A stretch of 64,000 nucleotides of DNA from Cristatella mucedo (GCA_009760855.2 WPIO01000005.1:9874501-9938500); one strand, 5' to 3'; positions 39,093 through 50,814 are shown, counted from the stretch's first letter. The notes: generated from the sequence alone by a model not told the origin. Made by a program: numbers and translations.

Positions 39093-39375
39093 CTGTTGTA
39101 TTGCTGTGGCTCCGACGGTGGTTGCTCTTGTGGAGTTTCACGGAGACATGAGCATGCACGTGAGCGGAAAACGAGACTCAAATCTTAATTCCCAACAGGT
39201 ACTTATACGAGCTGGCTGGCTCACCGCAGATGGGGGAGTGCGTCTGTGGCGGGCAACATCCTTACATCAAAGGCCGGACGCTCCACCGAGTCAGTTGCCT
39301 AACCACCTGATGCAGGTGGGGCATACATTAGTGGCCGATGCTGCTGCACTAATTACAATAGCAGAAACAACAGGC
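39093..39375 (+). repeat. Repeat X, copy 1 (about 280 bp, unclassified)
   Basis: Shares GGTGGTTGCTCTTGTGGAG, TTTCACGGAGACATGAG, AAACGAGACTC, CATTAGTG and the right end CTAATTACAATAGCAG with the sequence at 49.8-50.1 kb. It interrupts a LINE here. No ORF and no obvious inverted ends. Confidence 0.65.
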
Positions 39376-39934
39376 TACACAACAAGTCTCTACTAAAATT
39401 TGTGTAACAAATATGAATATGTTTGCCTGACAAACCTCAGTTGTGGCTGGATTAAATTTTTCTGCGAGAGAAAGCCACAGAGGCGGTGGTATTGGGTCTT
39501 CAGAAGACGAGCTCTGTGTACGTGATTTTATTAAGGGAGCTGCTTCTTCTACAGAGCCCTCCAAAAATTTCATAATTGAGGTCGCAGAATTCGACTTGGC
39601 GTTTGCTTGTTGACGTAGTGCTAACGAGATCTAGGATATGGCCCCCGACGTGAGTGGCGGGATTAACGTGATCAATCCGAAGTTCTCCAGTCAAGTAATG
39701 AGCAAACCTGACTGTTGCTAGGGTTGTCAACATGAATGTTGATGTCTCCTACAATCAATGACGGCCAGTCACACACGATGATTGTTGTGAGGAACTCCCG
39801 AAAACTCTTCTATTAATATGGTTAGACAGTCAGAAGTAGGTCGGTAGATCATAACTGCGAGAAGAATGGTCTTTTTCGGGGACCTGATACCAATTAATTC
39901 AAGTGATTCTCCATGCGCATAACTCCGGGTCTAA

Positions 39935-41490
39935 TAGCCAAACATTCTCCGAGCAACGACGGCAACCTGGAACGGGTCGTGGCGGACCAGCTAAAACTCA
40001 TATATCGAAACCTCACATCTCGCTAGTTAGTTCCAGTCTGGCTTTAGAGCTAATCACTCCACAGAGTCAGCATTGCTTAGGGTATACAACGACCTACTTA
40101 GGAATCCAGACATGGGTAGAGTGTCTCTGCTTGTTTTGCTCGATATTTCGGCAGCTTTTGATACTATCGATCACAAAGTTCTTCTAGAGCGCCTCTCATC
40201 TCGCCTGGGTATCACTGGCACTGCTCTGCAGTGGTTCAGGTCATGTCTCAGTGGGAGACTCCAGAGTATTGACGTGAATGGAAAAAGATCATCTGAGGTA
40301 CCTCTGAAATATGGGGTACCTAAGGGCTCCGTACAAGGTCCGGTTCTTTTCACGGTTTATACTCTCCCTCTTGCTGATGTGATTTCAAAGCACAATCTAG
40401 GCATTCACTTCTATGCGGATGACACTCAGTTGTACCTTTTATCTCGAGCCCTCCCAGCCTTCGAGCATGTCGAATTCTCTCAACTCCCTTGCTGCATGTA
40501 TTCATGACATTCGCACAGGGGTGGCAGCAAAATTTCTTCAATCAAAGGATGATAAAAACTAACATACTACTTATGGGCAAACCCAGTGTGATTCAGAAAT
40601 TGGAAAGGCTGAAGCTTAAAATTGGCTCTGCCAGCATATCTCCAGTTGAATCAGCTCGAAATCTAGGTGTCATATTCCAAAGCGACATCTCGTTAGACGA
40701 CCATATCAGCTCCACAGTCAAATCTGCCTAGTTTCAGCTTCATAACATTGCAAAAATTCGGGCTTGTTTAGATAAGGATACCACATCTAAGTTAGTCCAT
40801 GCATTCGTGACATCCCGTCTCGACTTCTGCAACTCACTGCTCTCTGGCTTACCGGCATATGCGATCAGGCGATTGCAGCTGGTGCAAAACTCTGCAGCTA
40901 GGCTTGTCTGTTGTGATCGTGGCAGTCACCACATTACTCTACTTCTCGCCGACCTGCACTGGCTACCAGCCAAGCAACGGATTGACTTCAAGATTTTGTG
41001 GCTCACTTTTAGGTCAATTCATTCTTTGGCTCCAGCCTATCTCTCAGATCTACTCCCACTCAGTCCAAGCATCGAACCACCCGCTTTTCGGAATCCAACA
41101 GTCAACAAATCCAAATGCTCCCAAAGCCTGGAACTCCCTCCCGACCTGCGTCAGAACATCCCCTAAGCTGAACACATTTAAAAAGAGCTTAAAAACACAC
41201 CTATTTAGGACCGCATTTAGTGGGTCCCTGTGATTCGTCCTTGATGTGCTTATGCGTGCTGAGACTGTGCATGCTGCCACTAACCACATTTGCATGCTGA
41301 CCCTGTGCATGTCACCCCTAACCATGTTATTCATTTTGTTTGTTTATCAAGCAGGATTTTACTCACCATTCAATTTCATTTCCCTCTGCAGCAAACTTAA
41401 TGCGCCTAGAGAGAGAGAGAGAGATTGAGTTCTCTGAGGGCGCTTTATCAAGTGCATTCTTCTTCTTCTTATTATTATTATTATAACCTG
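39935..41490 (+). repeat. LINE family 1, best-preserved copy (RT to tail)
   Basis: The piece begins at ERVVADQLKL, then [80 protein letters not shown] and the catalytic HFYADDTQLYL. A frameshift follows near 40470, a TAG at 40729, then LQLVQNSAARLVC, LLADLHWLPAKQRIDFKI and the [15 protein letters not shown] motif. The 3' UTR ends with the GCGCCTAGAGAGAG hairpin tail and (ATT)n at 41455-41490. CR1/L2-type non-LTR retrotransposon, 5'-truncated and inactive. Confidence 0.92.
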
Positions 41491-41499
41491 CCATCTACC

Positions 41500-41790
41500 T
41501 TGTAAGACCGAATGGACTGAAAGAGTGAGAACCCGGATGGAGTGACCTCCACAGTCATTAATTAAGTAGACCTGACTATTGCTAGGGTTTCAACGTGAAT
41601 ATTTAAGTGTCGTGTAACAAAAGCGGCCGGTCACACACATATTTTGGCGAGAAACTCCGAAAATTCTTTCATATTAAAGTTAGACCGACATAGAGGGGTT
41701 GGTAGATCATCGCTGTGAGAAGCTCTGACTTTAATAGGATCACCTGGAAACGGTTACACACGATGGCCCACACTAAATTTTGAAGGTCGT
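41500..41790 (-). repeat. LINE endonuclease-domain fragment
   Basis: The minus strand aligns with the endonuclease part at 39660-39890, sharing the ACCTGACT(A/G)TTGCTAGGGTT and GCCGGTCACACAC blocks. It is clearly diverged from that copy. Confidence 0.55.
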
Positions 41791-42079
41791 ATGGTCATGT
41801 AATTCAGGAAAACGGCGGTAACCACACATTGTCAGACCACATCATCTGAAAGATTAAGAAACCAGGTGGGGTGGTCTCATGTACACGCCACCAAAGCATA
41901 ACATCATTCAGGCCTCGGTAAGAAGAAATGCCTCGAGTTTCAATTATACAACCTGGCAGCAGATAAGTAACCTTACGGCCATATTCATGGCATCCTGTAG
42001 AGACTCGATTGCTCTTTGTCGTAGTCCAGCCAAAACCTCACAACAGTCGCCTAAGCAAAACCATGGATCTTAGTAAGAT

Positions 42080-42922
42080 CTTCAGCCAGGCACCGTGGTC
42101 GGCAGTCCCAAGTTTCGGACAAGGATGAGCACATTTGAGCAGTCAACTCCAGCCACAGTGGTTCGCGAAACTCTTCTAGCAATTGCCTATTAAAAACAAT
42201 AGCGCTGGTAAAAAAAAGGCCGCCATTTTGATCGGGCTTCCTGGTTCGGCACGTGCTGCTCCCGAGACTGCGTGCATGGGCTAGCCTCAGGCGTAGCATG
42301 TTTAGAAGAGTAGTGGTCGGCTCATTGTAACCAACAAATGGCGGTCAAACAAGAGAGCGTCCGCCACGCAAGCCCGCTCGAACTTGTTAGCCGTCGCAGC
42401 GAGCTGGATTATTTTCAGTGCCGACTTTTCGCGTACCCAGCCACGACATCGCAAGCTCTTCCCCTTGTGTGTTTGCTTGAGCCTCGCATGAGCTACAGTT
42501 TCTGCACGTTTCACGTTCAACGGCAGTTTAATAGACCATGAAACAATGCATGGATTGTCGTTTTTGCTGCAGAACTTTCCAGCAAATCGTATCGTCTCCT
42601 TGCCCGCATAATTTGCATTCGGCGACAGTGCCTAATGTTTAATATTCGTCGGGACCCCTCCAACTTCAGACAGATTAAGGACTCGCAACGTGCGTGCTGG
42701 CTGTGTGGAAAAAAGACCTTCTCAGATGAACCCTAACGTTTAAGTTACTTGCGGCAGTCACGTCGATGAAAATACGAAGCCGCTTATCTTCTGTGGACCG
42801 TGGACCTGAGCACAGTATCGGACGGCTTACAGGATTTTCGCCCGCGCTTGCTACAATATATTTATTTATACATTATATTTATAATATATTGAATAAATAT
42901 TACTACATATATACCACACGTA
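42080..42922. other. Intergenic stretch, mostly unrecognised
   Basis: 42060-42115 shares a short block (TAAGATCTTCAGCCAGGCACC) with 1800 in the family 2 fragment. The right end is A/T-rich, and the LTR element is inserted there. Confidence 0.35.
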
Positions 42923-43170
42923 TGGTTTTATTTAATTGATGACACTGCCCCTGATCGCTGTACGAGTGGGCTGTGACACTCGATGTGGTAAGCAGCCCGG
43001 ATGTGCTATTAGTGCTTGTTTTGCCAAGGGAATCGGGGGGGGGGACTCCGGTGGGCGAGAGGGGCGAGGAGAGTTGTGCTTCGCCCTGCTCCGTGTGAAG
43101 GGATAATAAACTGGTCGTGTTGCTCGTCGGCTACTGTTCTGTGCCGTTCGCGACGATAATTCAGACTACA
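42923..43170 (+). repeat. 5' LTR
   Basis: Starts TG and ends CA, with AATAAA at 43105-43110 and a G8-10 run at 43036 that is shorter in the 3' LTR. Confidence 0.85.
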
Positions 43171-43202
43171 AGCTATTTCGGCGGCGGCGGTGACCTACAG
43201 TA

Positions 43203-43508
43203 ATGTTGCTTGAACATTTTCAAGTCGGCGATGACTTCGCAACTTGGCTGCTTGACTCGGAGCGGCAGCTTGAGCTGTACGGTGTCAATCCGACAATCTG
43301 GCACAAATATCTGCCTCTCTTCATGGAAGGAAACGCCTTCTACGTGTATTCTTACATGCCGAAGGTAATCAAGGATGACTACCGTCTGCTTCGCGAGGCT
43401 CTGGTAACAGCGCTGGCTAGCCCTGTAGGTAAAGCGCGACTGCTGAACACTGAGTTAGCAAATGCTTATCGGAAAGAGGGCGGCGACAAAAGGGACCAGA
43501 AGCAATAA
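43203..43508 (+). CDS. gag-like ORF of the LTR element
   Basis: 101 codons start 33 bp after the 5' LTR: MLLEHFQVGDDFATWLLDSE, then RQLELYG, WHKYLPLFMEGNAFYVYSYM and DDYRLLREALVTAL. The F..WL...E......W.KYLPLFLEG.A..VY......Y..L..AL pattern is typical of the capsid part of Ty3/gypsy gag proteins in invertebrates. It stops at TAA (43506-43508). The same frame then stays open for about 232 more codons rich in Ala, Pro, Glu and Asp, so one stop codon separates two long in-frame stretches. No zinc knuckle was found. Confidence 0.6.
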   Translation: MLLEHFQVGDDFATWLLDSERQLELYGVNPTIWHKYLPLFMEGNAFYVYSYMPKVIKDDYRLLREALVTALASPVGKARLLNTELANAYRKEGGDKRDQKQ

Positions 43509-43802
43509 TCGCCGACGGTGTGCGGGGCGACCACGGTTTACCAGGATGCCACCGTGTGGAACGCGGTGACAGCGATCCAGGCTGTGACGGTTTGCCAGGC
43601 GCACGTGGTGTGCAACGAGGCAACGGCCTGCGAGGTAGCGGAAGCCGTGGAGGTGACGCTGGCATGCGACGAACTGGTGAGTTACGACTCGGAGGAAGTC
43701 GGAGATGCGGAGCAGGTTGGAGGCTCATCGGCGACGCAAGTGGGCTGTGACGCAGCACAGGCAGGAGACGAGGCGCAGATCGGATATGCGGTGCAGGTCG
43801 GA

Positions 43803-44030
43803 AACGCGGCGGCGGCGGCGCCCGAAGACGCGGTGGCGGCGCCCGGAGACGCGGCGGCGGCGCCCGATGACGCGGTGGCGGCGCCCGGAGACGGGGCGGC
43901 GGCGCCCGAAGACGCGGCGGCTCCCGGAGACGTGGCGGCGGCGGCGCCCGAAGACGCGGCGGCGGCGTCCGGAGACGCGGCGGCGGCGGCGCCCGAAGAC
44001 GCGGCGGCGCCCGGAGACGCGGTGGTGGCT
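43803..44030. repeat. GC-rich minisatellite (GCGGCGGCGCCCGGAGAC-type units)
   Basis: Tandem units of 15-21 bp built from GCCCGGAGAC or GCCCGAAGAC plus GCGGCGGC. It is open in several frames: A-P-E-D-A-A-A on the plus strand in the gag frame, R-R-R-P-E-T-R in another, and Ala/Ser- or Pro-rich on the minus strand. Confidence 0.85.
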
Positions 44031-44528
44031 TGCGAAGTGGTGGTGGTGTGGGATGTACGATTGAGCTTCGAGGCTGTGCCGCCCGACGAGGCACCAGCGG
44101 GAAAATATGTGGTCCCACGACGCATGAACGCAGCTGTCAAACGCAGCCGGCTTGTTTGCATAGGCCGTGCGGTCGCCCGCCTCCTCCGAGCAGCCGCTAC
44201 TTAGCCTCATAATTAAGGGGACAGTTAATGCCCCGGCGGAAGGAGTTGGCATTGAAATTGATCAAATCTGCCGCCACCTAGCGGACATTAGACTAGTACC
44301 GATCGCCAACGAACTCCTTGACGAACACTCTAATGCTGGCCCTGGCAGTATGTCCAGAGCCGACGAGCCCGGTAGGCAGCAACGGCCAGGGTGTGGCCTG
44401 AGACCGCCGGCGTGCTGTGAGGACTATGTGCTCAATGTTTAGCCTTCTCGTTGTCTAAGCAGTGGAGAAGAACTGCTGCTTACTGCTCTGGCTACGTCGT
44501 TAATTGATCTCCAGATCAGGCGGGCATG

Positions 44529-44771
44529 TGGTTTTATTTAATTGATGACACTGCCCCTGATCGCTGTACGAATGGGCTGCGACACTCGATGTGGTAAGCA
44601 GCCCGGATGTTCTATTAGTGTTTATTTTGCCAAGGGAGTCGGGGCACTCCGGTGGGCGAGAGGGGCGAGGAGAGTTGTGCTTCGCCCTACTCCGTGTGGA
44701 GGGAGAATAAACTGGTGGTGTTGCTCGTCGGCTAGTGTTCTGTGCCGTTCGCGACGATAATTCAGACTACA
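44529..44771 (+). repeat. 3' LTR
   Basis: Direct repeat of 42923-43170 with about 14 substitutions and one small indel; AATAAA at 44706-44711. Confidence 0.85.
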
Positions 44772-44787
44772 ACACGTATATATACTA

Positions 44788-44945
<158 letters not shown>

Positions 44946-45014
44946 CTATATATAGCATATATGTAATACACTATACTATACTACAATACAATACTACAAT
45001 ATATTTCTAATTTA

Positions 45015-45510
45015 TAAATGCGGAGTTTCTTCGCGCATTGGCATACGTGGCACGGGCGACAGATACATTCTTGTAAGAGAATTTCTGTTGCCATAGTCTC
45101 TTTATTGTGTGCAGGAATGTGTGGATAATGACAGCGTCCCGTCGAACGTGGCCGCCAAGCTGTACGATCCATCAGAGCAGTAGACACTAATGTTGCAACA
45201 AATTGCTTTCGTTGTTTATTAGCTTGCTTAATAAACTCAACAGAACGTATTCCTTTTGGGCAAATTGAAGTTGTTATGTTTGTTCGGGTAGTCGCGCACA
45301 GATCAATACAGTTCAGGCAGATGCTGTTTGTTGCGGAGACGCGGAACCGGGCCGCACGGCCAGCACGCGGGCCGGCAAGCAACTGCTGCTGCAAGTGGGT
45401 GGGGTGTTCTGGCCCCAGCGGCTTCCGCCCGGGTAGTCAGCTCTCGCGGTACAGCAGACCCAACATTAGCTATTAAACCGCATTGTCAGCGGAGTCAATG
45501 CCAACACTGT
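45015..45510. other. Intergenic stretch without recognised feature
   Basis: No conserved block seen. Confidence 0.35.
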
Positions 45511-45514
45511 TGCC

Positions 45515-45660
45515 GAGCTGGTTTGGTCCAGTGGTAAACATGCGCGCCCCGACCAAGGTTTGGCTGACGTCGTGGGCTCCAGCCACGAGGCATATGTAAA
45601 GCGCCTGAATAGAGATCAAGTTCTCTTAGGGGGCTATACAAATTAATTATATTTTTTTAT
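45515..45660 (+). repeat. SINE-A copy
   Basis: GCTGGTTTGGTCCAGTGG (A-box region), GTCGTGGGCTCCAGCC (B-box region), CATATGTAAAGCGCCTG, GAGATCAAGTTCTCTTAGGG and an A/T-rich end. Confidence 0.8.
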
Positions 45661-46419
45661 TAATTTTTATTCAATGTTCTACTTTTCTGGAATATCACAT
45701 TTTTGGTATTCTACGGCGGCCCAATTAAATGGCACGGTTAGCCGAAGTGAGTCTTAACCCACAAAGCGATCGCTGGTATTGATTACATGACAGAATCATA
45801 AAATTTTAATGGGCATCATAATCATTGCCTGGAAACTGTAGCTACTGAAAACATTCGCTCCAACATTTGTCAAGTTTTTCTTGCCGCTATGAGTGAGTAT
45901 ACTCAGGTACGCAGTCGCCAATCTGTTCGCAAATTCAAGCAGTAGACCTTTAGAACTAGCGCTAAAATGAAAAATGCGCACGATTAGATGCCGAAGCGCC
46001 TTGTGATTCCCCCTTTAAGGTCACACTTGAGTCTCACGCTTCTACTGCTAGAGCTTTGTCTGCGATATTAGTTGTCGGTCAGCATTAAATATGGCTCTTG
46101 GCTTTAACCGTTCTATACTTTACAATTTAAGCCATTCGCCGTCTCACAGTCACTACGACGCTCTCCTTTTTGCTGACTACTAGGTCCATATAACCAAACG
46201 CCAGATTCATCGATATAACCCCGGTGAAGAGTGCAGCATCTCTAACAGTTTTTGCGGATGATCCAGCCAGGTAAGAGTATTCTCCTTGGGCACATCTTGA
46301 CCACGGCAACTGCCTCCATCGCGAAATCTCACTGTGGCTATACGATACACAATCCCATACTGCGTCCTTGAGAAGATTTTTAATCATAATGTTGCCTTCA
46401 CCTCTAACCGTTGTTGGTA

Positions 46420-46575
46420 ACTAGTAATAACTAACCATACTGTCATACTTGGTGGCATTTTGCATGCTACAACTAATAATTTGACTGTGCTTTCTTTACA
46501 GCATCGGTAAAGTGCCTAGAAAGAATTCAGTTCTCTGAGAACACTAAACAAATGTGTTATTATAATTATCATAGA
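46420..46575 (+). repeat. LINE family 1 3' UTR fragment
   Basis: Degenerate 3' UTR with GGTAAAGTGCCTAGAAAG, TTCAGTTCTCTGAG and an ATTATAATTAT end. Confidence 0.6.
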
Positions 46576-47239
46576 TACAGCTATTTATATCATTTTCTAC
46601 CGTCAAGTTATTGAAATACGAAAGTTCTGCTGTCATGGCCAAAATCATCTAAGTGTTGAATAAAACAATTTTGGTAGGAATGCCATCGTGACTCTCACTT
46701 TGTATATACAGCTCAGCGCTACTACCGAAGGGGGGAATTATGCCATGTTTCTAGGCCCACGAGGTGTGCATGGTGAGTTGAGAGGCGATGTTCTCAGAAC
46801 TTTCATCAATATTTGCAGTTGCCGATTCCCACAACTGGTACACGAGTAGCTCGGTTATTGGCTCTGACGAAGACGCAGCTGCGATCATCCATAATGTTAC
46901 CCTTTCACACTGTCTGTCACATATACTGCACTCTACACCTCAAGAATAGCATCTAACGATATTTAGCGGATAAAATTGGGGGAAAGTGAAGCAACTAGAG
47001 GTGCTATGTGCCAAATATGTGTACATATTTTGCGTATTCAGGATTGCTGGACGCTCAAAGCGATCTCAAATTCTGCGGAGGATGTAAAAGCTAAACCACC
47101 GTGTTAAGGAGACCAAATGCTGTTTTGCTACCGGACTTGATTAACGGTGATTGATATGACGTAGCGTTTAGGAGCTCTAGGCAGCAGGCAACGATCGTCG
47201 TGCATCGGCTCCAAAATCAAGCAGCGCACTGACTTGTAA

Positions 47240-47315
47240 TAATGCAAATGATAATAACACACTCGATCAATCGCCCCCAGAGAATTCAATCTCTTTCTAA
47301 GTGCTTTAAATTAGT
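47240..47315 (-). repeat. LINE/SINE hairpin-tail fragment
   Basis: Minus strand: AAAGCACTTAGAAAGAG, GATTGAATTCTCTGGGGGC and a TTATTATCATT end. Confidence 0.6.
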
Positions 47316-48084
47316 GTTAAATCCAGGGTTAAAACGGCCTAGGCCACTTTATACCCCAGCGTTAAAGCGGCCGAGGAAGCTTCGTATCCGGCGTGTAAAA
47401 TAGGATAGGCCAAACTATACCCCTCGAGGCCAGAATATACCCCGTCTGAAAGAAGACGCCGAGCACAACACTTTTTAGCTATAAAAACCCTTTTAATGCA
47501 TTATTCAAACAGATAACATTCGCAACAAATTTCCTTCGATATTTGACAAAGAACTTGTGCTGATATCGCAGCTCGCCCACTCCATTAGCTGCAAAGATTG
47601 CCGACTTGCCGCCAAACAAAACAGCAGGATGCAGACACTCCGGCCGCCGGAACTTCTCCCCTTAAATATAAAATATATATCAAATATAATGATATATAAA
47701 TTAAATAGTATAATATCAAATTTATATCCTTTGTACAGGGGCTGCACGGGGTCAGTTATACCGTGATAGGATATCTGTGGATTTTTTGCGACAGCAGAGC
47801 CTCGGGGCGGCACGACTTTCGGAGACGCTACCCCATAGCAGAAGTAGCTGGAAGTGAAAGCCAGTCAGAAGAGAAGCCACCGAAGTGAGTGGCTAATAGA
47901 CAGAGCGAAGCAGAGCAGAAACAGTGCAAGTAGTATCATCACTGCAGGCTGGAGCACCTGCACGAAGAGAACACTGAAGAGAATTTCACACTCTTGGTTC
48001 TAAGGAGGAAAAGGAATGATCGCTTAAAGTCTTCAATTTAAAAAGTGTGAAAGCCAGATGAGGAGAATCAGAGGGTCTCATCCT

Positions 48085-48170
48085 TCCTTTGCAGCAAATG
48101 TAAAGCGCCTAGAAAGAGATTTAGTTCTCTGAGGGCGCTTTATCGAGTACATTATTATCATTATCCTTAA
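48085..48170 (+). repeat. LINE family 1 tail fragment
   Basis: CCTTTGCAGCAAATG, GTAAAGCGCCTAGAAAGAG, TTTAGTTCTCTGAGGGCGC and ATTATTATCATTAT; hairpin well preserved. Confidence 0.75.
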
Positions 48171-48407
48171 CCCACGAGCAGGTACAAAGTCAATTAATAG
48201 CTTAGATAGGTAGGAGAGCGCTAAGACGTTGCTGGCCTTGAATGTAAGTGTCAACATTTTCAGTTCCGCTTTTCAATAGGTCACCAATAAAGTTGTTTAA
48301 GAAGGGGTGTGACATAGTACGATCGTCTAGCTTTGTAGACAAGTGGTGATCCCTTGTTAACGGCAAGTTGGAATTGAGGCAATTAAGAATGCATCGGCGT
48401 TGTGAGG

Positions 48408-48470
48408 CTCTGCGACACAGCAATCCTAGCTCTGCGACACAGCAGTCCTAGCTCTGCGACACAGCAATCG
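48408..48470. repeat. 24-bp tandem triplication
   Basis: Three near-identical units containing GCTCTGCGACACAGCA. Confidence 0.9.
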
Positions 48471-48569
48471 TACCAATAGTCGACACTGAGGTCATAGCAG
48501 CTGGCTGCCAGAGGCCGTCCTCGAGTACCTGCTCCTTATAACTGCCTGTGCTCCCCACCCTTCCTTCTG

Positions 48570-48730
48570 TTAACCTCTACTCAACGCCTGCTGCTGTCAA
48601 AATGCGTGGACTTACTGTCATCGTTAACCGTGCCAGGAGCGACATTGTTACAGGCTAGGGCGCCAGCACGAAAAGAGCGTGGAAGTAAGTTCCGGAGCCG
48701 CGGTCCCACTGAGCAGAAGGATCGATCGCC
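48570..48730 (-). repeat. LINE family 2 C-terminal fragment
   Basis: Minus-strand translation: VPFFESKTVGDRSFCSVGPR followed by LRNLLPRSFRAGALACN, the standard TVGDRSF..vGPRLWNsLP LINE motif, with a stop at 48581. Confidence 0.7.
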
Positions 48731-49797
48731 GACGGTCTTCGATTCAAAAAACGGGACACTCACAACTTGAATTAAGCGGACACAAACGAACTGAAGCAAA
48801 AGACGTATTTGAAAATAACGCGGTTTTTCGGAATGAAAGCCGAACAGCGAAAATCCATCACCAGCAGGGCGGCAAAAGCGGCCTCCCTTACAGCTGTAAA
48901 GTGAGTCACGTGTTTTCGTAAGATTTCTTATAAACTTGAGGTTCAATCATGATTACGCAGTATGTACCTATTTTTTCGTCTATAAGCCCCCCTTTCCCCC
49001 AAATTTGGGTTCAGAAAATGGAGAGGGGGTTATACATGGGACATTACTTTTTGCGCTTTAATATTTCGCTAAACAGTACCTCCTTCGAATGCTACCCAAC
49101 AAATATTAACTGGTCGCTAAAATGTGTTCAATAGGCTTGCTTATCTACGCAAATTCGACATTCCATGGACTCGGAAAGCTCACAATGAATGACGAACGTG
49201 ATGGTGTCAGTGAGATCGATGACTGTACAAATGAGGACCTGAATGACGGAGGCGGCGGATCCGACCAAAACAATGACGGACGCGGCAGAAACGACGACGG
49301 AGGTGGCCACGACGACGACGGGCGTCATTAAGACAGCCGCCACAACATTGTCAGAGGCTGTGGCTACGGTGGAGGTGGCAACGACATCGGCAGCGACAAC
49401 GGCGAGCACGATGACCAGGATCAAGTTGGAATCAGCAAAGCCGGAAATTAGAGAAGACACGCCTATTCAGCTGGCTTTCAAGTTAAAAAGAATTCTATAT
49501 GCAAAGGTAGATGGCAATCATTCACCAGATAGAATGCTTGGACCTGTACCAGACCGTAGAACGATCAGAAGATGGAGGGTGGACAAAGGGGCTCTGAAAA
49601 AAATCCCGGGGCAAAAAAGATACGTGAGAAAAATCTGCCAAGTGGCAAGAGGTAAAAAATTATGTCAAAACTTGGGTAGTTGAACAAAGAGAAAATGGAC
49701 TAGCAGTGTCAACCAACACCATCCAACAGGAAGCCAAGAAGATTGCTGTGGAAAGAGGAGCTCTGAAATTTACCTGAACTGCAAAGTGGTCATTGTA

Positions 49798-50088
49798 TAA
49801 CGGTGTCTCCAGCGGTGGCTGCTCTAGTGGGAGTCTCACGGAGACACGGCGGGCGCACGTTCGCGGTAAACGAGACTCTCTCTATTCCTCTCAACTTGCA
49901 CACACATGGGAGCCCAATCAATCCCAGCAGATAACACGAAATACAACCTGCATTAGTGGCCTGACGCTGCTCCGCTTCAACGCTTAACTATTGGCCACAG
50001 GTGACGCGTGCACATTAGTGTCACTGCGCTTCGCTAATTACAATAGCAGATAACGTCGGCGCCAACACAACTTGGTGCTATCACTTTA
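49798..50088 (+). repeat. Repeat X, copy 2, inside the transposase pseudogene
   Basis: Shares CGGTGGCTGCTCTAGTGGG, GTCTCACGGAGACACGG, AAACGAGACTC and CTAATTACAATAGCAG with the copy at 39.1 kb. It splits the transposase between the W-S-L-Y and F-M-K-H-H-G-L segments. Confidence 0.65.
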
Positions 50089-50814
50089 TGAAACATCATG
50101 GCCTGGCCATGGGAACACGGACTAAAATAGCACAAAAATGCCACAACAGTAAGAAAAAAACTCTTGAACTTCCAGAAGTTCACAATTCAGCTGCAAAAGG
50201 AACACAACTTTAAAATTTTCCAGACCTACAATATGGATGAGGTACCTGTAACATTTAATGCTCCCAGCAATAGAACTGTTAATGTAAAAAGAGCCAAGAC
50301 AGTATCAATCAAAACTGCAGGAAGCAAAAAGTCGATGTACCGTAGTGTTGGCATGTGCAGCATATGGTACAAAACTTGAGCCGATGGTCATTTTCTGACG
50401 TAACACACTGCCAACATAACAGATTCCTAAAGGATTGGTGATTGAAGTTCAAAAAAAGGCTTGTATGGACAGCGAGCGAATCAAAGTATGGTTTTAAAGG
50501 GTGTTTAGCTGCCGACCGGGAGGTGTCTTGAAAAAAACAGCCTTGCTCCGGTTTGATTCGTTCAGGGAACATTTGAAGGACGATGTTGAAAAAGTTGCAG
50601 CTGATTTGAAAAGTTTGACTATTCAGCTGCAGTCTCTCGATGTAAGAAATAATAAATCATTCTAAGTGGCCTTACTAGAAACTTGGACCAAATGGATGAT
50701 GCGCCAGTGGATGACAACTTGACACCAGCAGGAAGGATCAAGAAGCCATCAATCGATCAGGTCTGTGATGAAAGCCAGGAACAGAGTAAAGCCAGAGATT
50801 ATAAAAATACTGCA

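Larger units (their letters stand above)
37350..39900 (-). repeat. LINE family 2, about 2.5 kb with two younger insertions
   Basis: Read on the minus strand the order is as follows. An endonuclease part (39900-39590) contains HVNPATHVGGHILDLVSTT. A linker follows, then RT at 39090-38785 (RHSTETALHKC, LAAFHTIDHGI, SHLSDRDQSVSRGG, ITCGVP). RT continues at 38600 (GSFLFSVYIE) and reaches the thumb and C-terminus by 37930-37430 (FIHFKTVGDRGHCSVGIRLQ). A SINE-B copy (38605-38780) sits exactly at the GVPQ|GSVLG point, and repeat X (39093-39375) splits the linker from the RT. No intact frame. Confidence 0.75.
42923..44771 (+). mobile_element. Non-autonomous LTR retrotransposon, 1.85 kb
   Basis: Two direct repeats of about 245 bp (42923-43170 and 44529-44771, roughly 94% identical by eye) start TGGTTTTA and end GACTACA. 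Each contains AATAAA. The flanks carry matching ACACGTA (42916-42922 and 44772-44778), consistent with a target-site duplication. The 1.36 kb interior has a gag-like ORF and a GC-rich array but no protease, RT or integrase. A primer-binding site with TGG at the LTR edge is not recognised. It resembles Ty3/gypsy-type short elements (inference). Confidence 0.85.

Noticed and set aside
39590-41490. Twin-priming inversion joining the minus endonuclease and plus RT at about 39.9 kb
   Set aside because: The minus endonuclease continues in order into its own linker and RT farther left (37.35-39.09 kb), so it belongs to a separate minus-strand LINE.
43417-44204. Pro-rich or Ala-rich long ORFs on both strands of the GC-rich array
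   Set aside because: They come from the 15-21 bp tandem unit, which is open in most frames; only the frame continuous with gag has any positional support.
49122-49460. Acidic Asp/Gly-rich ORFs as a separate gene
   Set aside because: They derive from an imperfect GACGACGG-type repeat at the start of the transposon remnant and are open in several frames.
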